The position numbers were made by a program, and so were the translations under genes. DNA of 64,000 nucleotides. It comes from an uncultured Coprococcus sp. (GTDB lineage Bacteria; Bacillota; Clostridia; Lachnospirales; Lachnospiraceae). Under the pieces are notes generated by a model. That model searched no databases. It saw only the letters and a list, made by a program, of their open reading frames with translations, and was not told where the DNA came from. Positions 35,911 through 44,334 of this stretch are shown here, one piece after another (the stretch's first letter is position 1; every line of letters starts with the position of its first letter). The stretch spans positions 1 through 64,000 of the forward strand of contig CANQTC010000005.1 in assembly GCA_947626675.1 (NCBI GenBank), in the 5' to 3' direction.

Positions 35911-37191
35911 CTATATAACCTTGAACATATTCTGTTTCAAAGGCTTATCGTCTTTATCTGAAAGCCCCATCTCTTTTCTTGCGTTTTCCAATCCTTGCAT
36001 CTTCTGGAGTTCTTTCTCCGCATCTTCAAGTCCAACATGGGTGTAAACATTAAGTGTTACTGCTATATCCGAATGTCCCATCAGATACTGCAGTGTCTTA
36101 GGATTCATTCCCGATTTCGCCATGTTTGAACAATATGTATGACGGCATACATGGGGTGTGATATTTGGCATCTGTACCTTATAAATCTCGTTGTATCTGC
36201 CCACCATACTATTAAATCTGTGTTCCCAATGCATGGCAACCAGTGGCATTCCATTCTTATCCAGAAAAAGGAATCCAGTGTATCCACCTACCACTTTCTC
36301 CACTTTATATTCTGGTCTGTCTTGAATGATTGCTCGAAACATTTCTGTGACTTCTTTTGTCATTGGAATTACCCTTGTTCCGGCATTTGTCTTTGTCGGT
36401 TCAATCACATACTCCATCTTCGAAGTTCTCTGCAACTGATGGTCGATATTGATGGTTCTTTTCTCTAAATCAATATCTTTCATAGTCAATCCACAAAACT
36501 CCGAAATTCGCATTCCTGTATGAAAAAGAATGTATATTACTTCATAATACTTGCAGTAAACTACATCATCATGTACAAATTTTAAGAATTTTCGCATCTG
36601 ATCCTTTGTGATTGCCTCCCTTGTGACAGCGTCATTTACTATCACTCCCGCCAATTCAAATTGGAAAGGATTCTTCATAAGAACATCATCATCTACTGCC
36701 ATCTGAAATGTCGGACGAAGTACTCCCCGCACTGTCTTTATCGTGCTATGCCCTCTTCCATCTTCCTGCTGCATTTTTATAAGAAACAGTTTTGCATCAG
36801 ATGTCTTAATCTTTGAAATCTTTTGACTCCCAAAGGATTCCTTTTTAAGAATATTCCTCACAAAATTATAATTGGCTAATGTGTTCGGTCGCATTCCTAC
36901 CTTGGTTCTAAGGTATCTCTCCACCAATTCATTCACCGTAATATTCTTTCCTAATGGGTTCAATCGGTTATCAAGGTCATATCCTATCTGTTTTTCCAGT
37001 TCTCTCAGCGAAAGGCATGGCTTTTTACCAACCGGGAGTGGATCCGTAGGTTCTAATCTCTAGCTATATACAAAGTGTGGTTTTCCACCTATATGATACT
37101 TGAATTGATATTTTCCGTTTGCTCTTATTGATTCTCCTCTTCTAAGCACCCTATGCTTTGAATCTCTTCGAAGTCCTGCTTTTCCTGCCAT
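35911..37191 (-). pseudogene. Tyrosine integrase gene interrupted by an amber codon
   Basis: The frame from ATG 37191 (GGAGGG upstream) to 35911 encodes an integrase close to that of element A, with Arg in TGMRISEF, HVCRHTYC and LNVYTHV intact. At 37062-37060 a TAG replaces the Trp codon found in the homologous YSWRL motif of the other integrase. Translation would end after 43 codons. A remnant starting near 36963 would lack the arm-binding domain. The element it once moved is therefore probably fixed unless another integrase acts on it or the codon is suppressed. Confidence 0.85.
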
Positions 37192-37400
37192 CAGCGTTCC
37201 CTCCTTCTAATCTCTAGATGTTTATTTAAGTATTTTTCAAATTCAGCTCGTAGAACCAATCTTCGTCCGTTATAATAGAATGCAATAAAATCCAAACCAT
37301 CTTGATGTAACAATTCATAGAACTTTCTCCGGCTCAATTTATAATGTTCAACTGTTTCCTGTACCGTCATAGTGTCTTTGTCCTTGATATTAGGTTTCAT
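37191..37400 (-). CDS. Helix-turn-helix protein upstream of the broken integrase
   Basis: A 69-residue protein with an excisionase/MerR-like helix-turn-helix (TVQETVEHYKLSRRKFYELL) and a basic end. Its stop overlaps the integrase ATG (ATGA), showing translational coupling. GGGAGTG precedes the ATG. Probably a recombination directionality factor. Confidence 0.65.
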   Translation of the reverse strand: MKPNIKDKDTMTVQETVEHYKLSRRKFYELLHQDGLDFIAFYYNGRRLVLRAEFEKYLNKHLEIRRRER

Positions 37401-37512
37401 CTTTTCTTCACTCCCTTCTTATTGAAATTCCCCATCCGGGGTATAACATATATCACTCTAAACCGCTTATTTATCAACTACTTTTGGCAGATAAATAACT
37501 ACTTCTAGCAGA

Positions 37513-37734
37513 TTATATTTCTGACGACTCATCAATAAATTTTTCAAATTTAGGGCGAATAATAAGGAACTTATTTCCACAAAAAACTGAAAATCTTCCT
37601 GTATTTTCTTCTGCCAGTCTACGCATCTTCTTGATTCCAATATTGAAATAAGCTGCTGCCTCTTTTATGGTAAGCGTGTACTTCTCGCATACTGGAACAA
37701 GTGCTTCTTTATTTTTTACATTTACCTCTTCCAT
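37513..37734 (-). CDS. Excisionase-like protein (Tn916 Xis type)
   Basis: A 73-residue protein: VCEKYTLTIKEAAAYFNIGIKKMRRLAEE then NKFLIIRPKFEKFID, the same layout as the copies at 24904 and 51908. The ATG overlaps the stop of the upstream gene (TAATG) and GGAGGTG lies just before it. Confidence 0.75.
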   Translation of the reverse strand: MEEVNVKNKEALVPVCEKYTLTIKEAAAYFNIGIKKMRRLAEENTGRFSVFCGNKFLIIRPKFEKFIDESSEI

Positions 37735-38144
37735 TACTGCTCACCTCCAAATCTATCGAGGATATAGCACTCATGCGAGCAATACTTCCTGTTCTTATTC
37801 CCATATGCACTGAATGGCTTTTTGCAATAGGCACAGACAAAGCTATATTCAGCTTTGCGATTGACCTTGTCCAGATTGGCATTCCACCACTTATTCCTAC
37901 ACTTATCAGAACAGAACTTCTTCTCCTTTCTTCCGCTGTTCTGTACAACAACAGTTCCACAACATAAACAGTGATGGATTTCTTCGTCAGCCGGAGTAGG
38001 ATTTACTGCCACTCCTCCAAGTCCGTGTCTTCTGCAATATGTCTTTATGGTGTTTTCACTTAAATCAAGGGTCTGTGCAATTCTTCCATAACCATAACCT
38101 TCTTCTCTCAGTCTCTTTATCTGCTGTCTCTGCGAATCATTCAT
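37734..38144 (-). CDS. HTH and double zinc-binding protein of integrative elements
   Basis: A 136-residue protein with an N-terminal homeodomain-like helix-turn-helix (RQQIKRLREEGYGYGRIAQTLDLSENTIKTYCRRHG in shorter pieces) and two C-x2-C...C-x3-C treble-clef-like motifs (CLCCGTVV with FCSDKCRN, and CAYCKKPF with YCSHECYI). Start at 38144 after GGAGGTG, five codons inside the longest frame. Likely DNA-binding; seen with excisionase genes in Clostridia elements. Function unknown. Confidence 0.65.
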   Translation of the reverse strand: MNDSQRQQIKRLREEGYGYGRIAQTLDLSENTIKTYCRRHGLGGVAVNPTPADEEIHHCLCCGTVVVQNSGRKEKKFCSDKCRNKWWNANLDKVNRKAEYSFVCAYCKKPFSAYGNKNRKYCSHECYILDRFGGEQ

Positions 38145-38322
38145 GCTATTCACCTCCATCGAACTTGAAGGGAATAACTTTTATAGGTTCATCGTTAAGT
38201 CATATACCCTTCACTATTCGCTAGGCATTTTTTTAGTGATTGACCGAAAATATATCTTTTTCCCTTCACTATCCCTTGGACAGAAAAAAGTTAAATTGGC
38301 GGAAAAATTTTTCAAAATCATG

Positions 38323-39029
38323 ACCACCGGCTTAGCCGGTGGTTTGCTCTGCGGCTATAAGCCGCTGTTCCCTGCTTGCCTCTAAAGAGGCTCTGAAAAG
38401 TTCGCCTTCCGCACTACGGTCACAGGCTAGCTCTAAAGAGCCTGCTTATTTGCTAGGTATTACCGGCTCACCCGTAAACGGGTCTATATACTCCTTCAAT
38501 GACATTTGGTCATATTCCAAATCTTCCTGTAATTGATTTCGTATATATTCCTGTATTTTCTTCGCATTTTTCCCTACTGTATCGACATAATATCCTCTAC
38601 ACCAGAAATGACGATTTCCATACTTATATTTCAAATTCGCATGTCTTTCAAATATCATCAGCGAACTTTTCCCTTTTAAATATCCCATTATTTCTGACAC
38701 ACTATATTTTGGTGGTATTCTCACAAACATATGAATGTGGTCTGGGCAGGCTTCTGCTTCTATTATTTCTATTCCTTTTCTTTTACACAATTCACTTAAT
38801 ATATGTGCCACATCAGCTCTTATTTTATTGTATATAATTTTTCTTCTGTACTTTGGTGCAAACACAATATGGTACTTACATTCCCACGTTGTATGTGCTA
38901 AACTATTTTTATCCATTTGGATACCTCCTTGGTATAATTTATGCGGTTGGCGAACCTGCATATATTCTACCACTGGAGGTTTTTTACTTGAAGCTAAAGC
39001 TAACTGGGAACACACCTGCATAGCAGGTG
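38323..39029 (-). mobile_element. IS200-type insertion sequence (IS200/IS605 family)
   Basis: A TnpA gene flanked by subterminal hairpins: right end ACCACCGGC (38323-38331) with GCCGGTGGT (38335-38343), left end CACCTGC (39013-39019) with GCAGGTG (39023-39029), as expected of this single-strand transposon family. No TnpB gene is present. About 100 nt between the tnpA stop and the right-end hairpin hold three more hairpins (GCGGCT/AGCCGC, GCCTCT/AGAGGC, CTCT/AGAG). Exact tips are uncertain because these elements lack terminal inverted repeats. Confidence 0.85.
38446..38916 (-). CDS. tnpA: IS200-type transposase TnpA
   Basis: A 156-residue HUH single-strand transposase: HUH pair in DHIHMFVRIPP and the nucleophile Tyr in KIQEYIRNQL. 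It excises and inserts the element as circular single-stranded DNA at hairpin-marked ends. AAGGAGG before the ATG at 38916 sets the start, although the frame continues upstream through the left end. Confidence 0.92.
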   Translation of the reverse strand: MDKNSLAHTTWECKYHIVFAPKYRRKIIYNKIRADVAHILSELCKRKGIEIIEAEACPDHIHMFVRIPPKYSVSEIMGYLKGKSSLMIFERHANLKYKYGNRHFWCRGYYVDTVGKNAKKIQEYIRNQLQEDLEYDQMSLKEYIDPFTGEPVIPSK

Positions 39030-39097
39030 GTTTATTTTTATTGCCTATACAAAAATAACCCCGATGGCTCGTGCTACCATCGGGGCATTTTACATTA

Positions 39098-39643
39098 TCA
39101 GTGATTATTAATTTTATCTGCAAGTTCTGACATCACATCATCCTTGCGACCTCTGAGCGTTCTTCTGGAAATTCCAATCTCATCTGCTACAGACTGCTGT
39201 GATTCCTTGTTGGCTACCATCTTTACCAGACGCATCTTCTCATCAGCGAGTTCATTTAATGCCTCATGTAATGCATCCACAACAATCTTATATGCCACAA
39301 GTTCTGAGATGTCATTCTCGTCCTCTGGATCATATCCAGTTTCAAGGAGAGCCTCATAAGATGTTTCCAATTTAATCTGCGCATCTCTGTCACGCTCATC
39401 CTTTTTAGCCCAGTTATTGAAGGTTCTGTTCATGAGATCAGCTTCTTCTTTTGTGGCTGCACCGAAAATTGCATAATAGCGTTTCTGTCTGTGTGGCAGT
39501 GCTATATGAGCAACGGGAACATCATGTTCCTTATAGTGCTTGACAGTAGCCTCGTCACCATCCTCAATCGGAACAAAATACGGGAAATCGTATCTTGCTA
39601 CTCCATCAACAGTTACCTTGCTTGCATCATTCTTTTTTACCAT
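39098..39643 (-). CDS. Sigma-factor-like protein of integrative elements, copy 1
   Basis: A 181-residue protein: N-terminal DGVARYDFPYFVPIEDGDE region, a central helical part and a C-terminal sigma-region-4-like helix-turn-helix (SQQSVADEIGISRRTLRGRKDD). Comparable ORFs occur as sigma-70-like regulators in Clostridia integrative elements. It is about 90 percent identical by eye to 56251-56799. The ATG at 39643 follows AAAGAGG. Thirty nucleotides upstream lies a conserved three-way-junction leader RNA, suggesting post-transcriptional control. Its target promoters are unknown. Confidence 0.7.
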   Translation of the reverse strand: MVKKNDASKVTVDGVARYDFPYFVPIEDGDEATVKHYKEHDVPVAHIALPHRQKRYYAIFGAATKEEADLMNRTFNNWAKKDERDRDAQIKLETSYEALLETGYDPEDENDISELVAYKIVVDALHEALNELADEKMRLVKMVANKESQQSVADEIGISRRTLRGRKDDVMSELADKINNH

Positions 39644-39673
39644 GATTGCCTCTTTCCGCCTTTGCAACGCAAG

Positions 39674-39997
39674 GGGCGAGGACAATCTGTCTATTGCACG
39701 ACAATAAGACGAGATACCATAAAATTTTAGAAATACCCTCTATCGGTAAATCATAAATTTTATGTATATCCTCGCCCTATGTCGCGCGCCACAGGCTTAA
39801 ATATTATTTTTTATGAACATCTTGGATGTTCAGATGGCATCACAGATTACTGTGAAACCATCTCAAAATCCAAAGTGCTAACCTCTTGTATTTTTATATT
39901 CTCCTTTGTTTTTTCAACTTCGCACGAAATTACACACAGTCAAACGGAGAATAATATAAAATAGACTTTTTATGGCTCATGACTCATATTAGCCATA
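39674..39997 (-). ncRNA. Structured leader RNA, copy A (candidate cis-regulatory RNA)
   Basis: Minus-strand leader of sigma-like copy 1. Helices seen: three-way junction closed by GGGCGAGGA (39769-39777) with 39674-39682, enclosing a 10-bp hairpin (39718-39727 with 39755-39764) with an inner TACC/GGTA helix and a second GTCT/AGAC hairpin; a 7-bp hairpin 39814-39820/39826-39832; a hairpin 39832-39837/39858-39863; a long helix 39897-39904/39946-39953; and a 7-bp hairpin 39971-39977/39991-39997. Three base pairs differ from copy B by compensatory changes, so the folds are selected. The ligand or signal is unknown. Confidence 0.65.
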
Positions 39998-40136
39998 AAT
40001 GTTTCATAATCCGTAGCAAGTATCAATTCATAAATCTTGCTTTTCCTTTTACAATTTAATTATAGAATCTAGCTTTCTATCTGTAATTGCTCCTGACTTA
40101 CACCGACTTACACAGTACTTACATAAAAATGAGCAT

Positions 40137-40172
40137 AAAAAAAGAGGCTACCACCTCATGGCAATAACCTCA
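40137..40172 (-). terminator. Terminator after the Hachiman-like helicase gene
   Basis: On the minus strand GAGG...CCTC with internal pairs is followed by seven T, 13 bp after the helicase stop at 40185. Confidence 0.6.
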
Positions 40173-40184
40173 ATTGTTTTGATT

Positions 40185-42809
40185 CTATACAAACACTTCT
40201 GGCATATTATAAATTACTTTTTCTACTTCTTGTCGAACAGATTCTCTGTCACAGTTAAGAAGAGTTCTTCTAATACGCATCACATTATTTGCATCAATTT
40301 CAAGATATATATCTTTATTTTGTTTTATAAATCTTGATGTCTCTCTAGTAAAACCGCATTTCTGTAATAATATGCTGATCTGATTTGTTGTGCCGTACTC
40401 AACATATTCATACCAATCATTTCCGAGTTCTTCAACATTTTCTCTCTGCTTACAAGCATTAGAAAATTTCAGAAAATAATTTGATATCCTAAATGTCACT
40501 ATATTCTCTATGACATCAAGCACTTCTGCCATAACCGCATTTCTATGCTCTTTTGAATCATTATAAGCAACATATGAATATCCATCTTTATCTTTAACTG
40601 TAGAACCTGGTGTATTCCTCTTATACTCTAATGCTCTCTCGATAATATAATTTAATCCATAACCATTTATCCATTGAAGAAGAATTACAGCGTACCATCT
40701 CAACATACCGTGAGAACCTGTACTTTTATTTCGATGGCCAAGTGTTCCCGGTTCATACTGTTCCCACTTATATATTCTACAGAGCTGCTCCAAAAATTGT
40801 ACAAGATTCGTATAATCTGTTGATGTATCTCCCGTCAAAATTGGATACGAAAGATTCTGGTTTACTGCACTTTGCAAATTACGAGCTTGATCCACTGATA
40901 CATTTATATCATCGTCAATGGTATTTTCCTCCCTTTGAAAATTTCTCTTTATTTGTGCAACCGCAAACGGATCCAGAAATTCCGAAAATTCTTTCTTAAC
41001 CCGAAAGTCTTTATCTTTCATAATATCGTTCAGCAATAAAATAGAAAACTTTCTCATTAATGCATAGCTATCATTTGTCTGATTCTTTGGGTGTCGTGGT
41101 ATTTCAACTTGCCCCTTTAGAAGGCTTTGAATAACTTCTCTCTTCTGTGGCTTTGTCAATCCAGAATCAATAGAAAGTTTCTGCTCAGGAGCTTCTTTTT
41201 TTAATAGTTCTACAAATTTTTCTTCCTTTACCTTTTCATTACAGATAAGGAATACATTTCCATATAGATTAAACTCTATTCTTCCAACTCGTCCTACAAG
41301 GTTCTTAAAATCAATAGCATCCATTCTAGCCCTTCCAATTTTATAATTTGTAACAAACAAATTATCTGCTGGAAGATTAACACCTTCTACCAATGTACTA
41401 GTACAGAAAAGCGTTTTTATAAGACCCTGCCTGAATAGTTCTTCAATACGCAATCGAATTGTTGTAGGCAGATATCCAATATGATATGCTACCCCTTTTT
41501 TTATAATATCTGCAAGATAATATTCTGAATGGATCTCCTGCTGAATTTCCTTTGATATCTTCTCTAAATCGTCATTGTTGTATTCTTGCAACGAATCTGC
41601 ATATTCAAGAGCCATTGCAACAGCTTGTCCTATAGCACTGCAGAAAACAATGTTCTGTGAATTGCATCCTACAGTATTCAAAAGCGAAGTAAAGTTCTCA
41701 TTTGCTCTTAATCCTCGGATGAAAGTGGTTGCTTTCTTCTGTGGATTAAACATATGTATTTCATGCGTATCATAATTTACAATATATTTCATTTGACTTA
41801 CAGGAGAATATGTAGATGCGATTCCCATTGCGGTCACACGTTCCTCATCACTTATTAATCGTAGATATACCTCTGGATTTGGAATGTTAGGTGACGCAAA
41901 TATAATATGCGGTTTGCATTCTCTTGCTGACAGCATCTCAACAATTTTATAATAAAACGAACTTCTATCATCCATAGAAGATATTTTATGTGCTTCATCA
42001 ATAAACAAGTATGCAATAGTCTTGGTAGGATTATCAATAAGATAATACAAGAATCGTTCTGGTGTCATAACAAATATAAAGTTATGTGCCTGTTTTAATG
42101 CAATATCTCCCCCTGCTGTCACAACCCTATAATTATACTCTTCCAACATTTCCCTTAAATCATCTTTTATTATTTTATCGCTGACCTCATTTATAAGGGC
42201 TTTTGTCGGAACTATGATGGCATAATTTTCTCTTTTCTTTTCAAGAATCTGTTGTTTTATGAACATTCGCATAATGAAGGACTTTCCCATAGATGTTGGT
42301 CCTGAATAACTGAAATACTGATCAGATAAATGCTCATAAACTTTAGCTTGTGAACGAAAGAACTGTTTATCCCCATCAGCCGGGATACGCATTTTATCCA
42401 TATCATACTGCTGACACAATCTGTCCATGAACGATTTCTTCGTCACTGTCTCCTTGTTTTTTGCCAAGCTGAGTCCTCTGTAATTACCTATATTAGATAA
42501 TACTCCAGATAAATAATATGATATCCTCGTATCTTCTGGATGCATTTCCTGCAATAATGCAACCATCTCTTGAGCCATTATCTTATGTGCATCACTTTTT
42601 GTCGGATGTGTAGAATTTGACAATAAATCCGCAAATCTAAGAGCATCATCAATATCAACAGGCATTTCTATTACATTATCATTGCTCTGGTTGGCAAATA
42701 CCCTAGCCCCATAATTGTATAAAATATTCTCGTAGACTTCTTTTAAATATGTATTATTCTCTAAATCATCATATATCGCTTGTCCAAGTGTATTGCTATA
42801 TTGTTCCAT
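40185..42809 (-). CDS. hamB: Superfamily 2 helicase, Hachiman HamB-like
   Basis: An 874-residue helicase: Walker A GPTSMGKS (170-177), DEAH box LFIDEAHKIS, a SAT-like region and C-terminal motifs CTSTLVEGVNLPADNL and LVGRVGRIEFNL of Ski2-like helicases. It overlaps by 14 bp the stop of a DUF1837 gene, the arrangement of the Hachiman anti-phage system, in which HamB scans DNA and licenses the HamA nuclease. The long C-terminal part (about 600-874) has no recognised domain. Assignment rests on the DUF1837 partner. Confidence 0.75.
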   Translation of the reverse strand: MEQYSNTLGQAIYDDLENNTYLKEVYENILYNYGARVFANQSNDNVIEMPVDIDDALRFADLLSNSTHPTKSDAHKIMAQEMVALLQEMHPEDTRISYYLSGVLSNIGNYRGLSLAKNKETVTKKSFMDRLCQQYDMDKMRIPADGDKQFFRSQAKVYEHLSDQYFSYSGPTSMGKSFIMRMFIKQQILEKKRENYAIIVPTKALINEVSDKIIKDDLREMLEEYNYRVVTAGGDIALKQAHNFIFVMTPERFLYYLIDNPTKTIAYLFIDEAHKISSMDDRSSFYYKIVEMLSARECKPHIIFASPNIPNPEVYLRLISDEERVTAMGIASTYSPVSQMKYIVNYDTHEIHMFNPQKKATTFIRGLRANENFTSLLNTVGCNSQNIVFCSAIGQAVAMALEYADSLQEYNNDDLEKISKEIQQEIHSEYYLADIIKKGVAYHIGYLPTTIRLRIEELFRQGLIKTLFCTSTLVEGVNLPADNLFVTNYKIGRARMDAIDFKNLVGRVGRIEFNLYGNVFLICNEKVKEEKFVELLKKEAPEQKLSIDSGLTKPQKREVIQSLLKGQVEIPRHPKNQTNDSYALMRKFSILLLNDIMKDKDFRVKKEFSEFLDPFAVAQIKRNFQREENTIDDDINVSVDQARNLQSAVNQNLSYPILTGDTSTDYTNLVQFLEQLCRIYKWEQYEPGTLGHRNKSTGSHGMLRWYAVILLQWINGYGLNYIIERALEYKRNTPGSTVKDKDGYSYVAYNDSKEHRNAVMAEVLDVIENIVTFRISNYFLKFSNACKQRENVEELGNDWYEYVEYGTTNQISILLQKCGFTRETSRFIKQNKDIYLEIDANNVMRIRRTLLNCDRESVRQEVEKVIYNMPEVFV

Positions 42810-44280
42810 TACCTACACCTCCACTCAGCAAGTTCTGCATTATTTCATCTTTGTCATTATCAGCATCATCAAACGGCATAAAATAAAAATAGAAAGAATG
42901 ATTGGCTATATTGCTATTGCTTACAATGGCGGCGTTTGCCAATTGCGTACTAATGTATGGTGCAATATCCTCTACATCTTGTTTCATTTTCTCCATTGCT
43001 TTGGTTCTGTAGGTATCATTATCATATTGTGAAGGATCTATTCCCAATGAATACCCTATAAAAATTCCAAATGAAATATCTGGTCTTCCGGATGATGCCC
43101 TTGACGATATCAATATGTTTTTTAAATATGTAGTAGTATCGGCGTCAAAACTACTTGATAACACCGCTCGATCCACCATTTTTCTCTCATTTCCTGAAAC
43201 ACCTACTATATCATCTAGCCGCTGTATTACAGAGTCAACAGCATTTTTAATATTCCCTGTTATATCTGATGCTGCAAGGACAAGCTGATACTTGTCACTT
43301 CCACCATCATTCAACTTCAATAAATGTACTCCATCTGTTCTACTTCCCGGAGTGCCAGCAACGATTTCAGCCTTTGTAAATATTTTAGGTGCTCCCAGTA
43401 CATCTTCAAGGAAAGCATATACCATAACCTCTCCTAAATCGTTACCTGTTCCCTTCTCACCGGGTGTTCCGTGCTGATTCATTGCACGAATAGCCCGCAA
43501 ACAGGCGGAATGTTCTTTATGTCTATCACGCAAATTCTGCATTTCTGTTCTTGAAAGAACATAATAACCGATATTATCAATAAGGAAATCATCGAGACAA
43601 TCATATGAAAATTCACTATTTTCGATGTCAAGATAGAACAGTCTTACTTGACTGTAGTTTGGATTATTAAGTTGCCCCGCTCCTTCACTTTCAATAAATA
43701 TCTGATCAAAATCGTCTCTATTTAAAGTAGACTGAAGTTGTTGTGTTCTGATAACAGGTGCAGTAACAATATGAATTGAATTTCTTTGGGATTCAAATGC
43801 ATCAACATAATCCTTCGTTATAAAATCTGTTTTTCCATCTTTACCATTTCGATTTGCAACCTCTGCACAAGTATATATAAGAAAACAAGCTAAAAATTCT
43901 GCTGCATCAACATCCACCATACTTAATAATTCTGATTTTTTATATTTTCCAATATGCGTACTTATACCTACACTATCTCTGCTGAGAATATCCTTAAGTG
44001 CAAGAACTATAACTGGTATTCTGTCCTCTGATATAAATTTAGACAGAAGATCTCCGTTCAATCTACCAACAACATCCTCAAACACCACATTTTTTGCTCC
44101 ATTAATAGCATCATCTGGTACATTTGCTTCACTATCCCGAAGTCTTGTGATTTTTGTATGTTCACCAATAATATTATCTCCGCCAACTGCCATAATAAGT
44201 TCAGAACATACATCCTGTTGCTGGACTCCCGACTGTGTACTTGTCATCAGCGTTTTCAACAAAGAACCAAAGCATACCAC
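42796..44280 (-). CDS. hamA: DUF1837 nuclease, Hachiman HamA-like
   Basis: A 494-residue protein. The C-terminal half has the DUF1837 core: LGEVMVYAFLEDVLGAPKIF, KAEIVAGTPGSRTDGVHLL and a following Lys-containing helix, consistent with a PD-(D/E)XK-like nuclease. The N-terminal 270 residues form an extra region not recognised, making this HamA longer than the compact forms I know. It starts with GTG at 44280, 7 nt after AAGGAGGTG. It overlaps the helicase gene by 14 bp and follows a DNA methylase gene by about 50 bp. Confidence 0.7.
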   Translation of the reverse strand: MVCFGSLLKTLMTSTQSGVQQQDVCSELIMAVGGDNIIGEHTKITRLRDSEANVPDDAINGAKNVVFEDVVGRLNGDLLSKFISEDRIPVIVLALKDILSRDSVGISTHIGKYKKSELLSMVDVDAAEFLACFLIYTCAEVANRNGKDGKTDFITKDYVDAFESQRNSIHIVTAPVIRTQQLQSTLNRDDFDQIFIESEGAGQLNNPNYSQVRLFYLDIENSEFSYDCLDDFLIDNIGYYVLSRTEMQNLRDRHKEHSACLRAIRAMNQHGTPGEKGTGNDLGEVMVYAFLEDVLGAPKIFTKAEIVAGTPGSRTDGVHLLKLNDGGSDKYQLVLAASDITGNIKNAVDSVIQRLDDIVGVSGNERKMVDRAVLSSSFDADTTTYLKNILISSRASSGRPDISFGIFIGYSLGIDPSQYDNDTYRTKAMEKMKQDVEDIAPYISTQLANAAIVSNSNIANHSFYFYFMPFDDADNDKDEIMQNLLSGGVGNGTI

Positions 44281-44334
44281 AGTTTTCCACCTCCTTGCGC
44301 CTATATCTTATGTTAATCTATTGATACAATCCTT

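Noticed and set aside
38446-39123. A longer TnpA starting at 39123
   Set aside because: The extension crosses the left-end hairpin and lacks a ribosome site, while AAGGAGG sits in front of the ATG at 38916.
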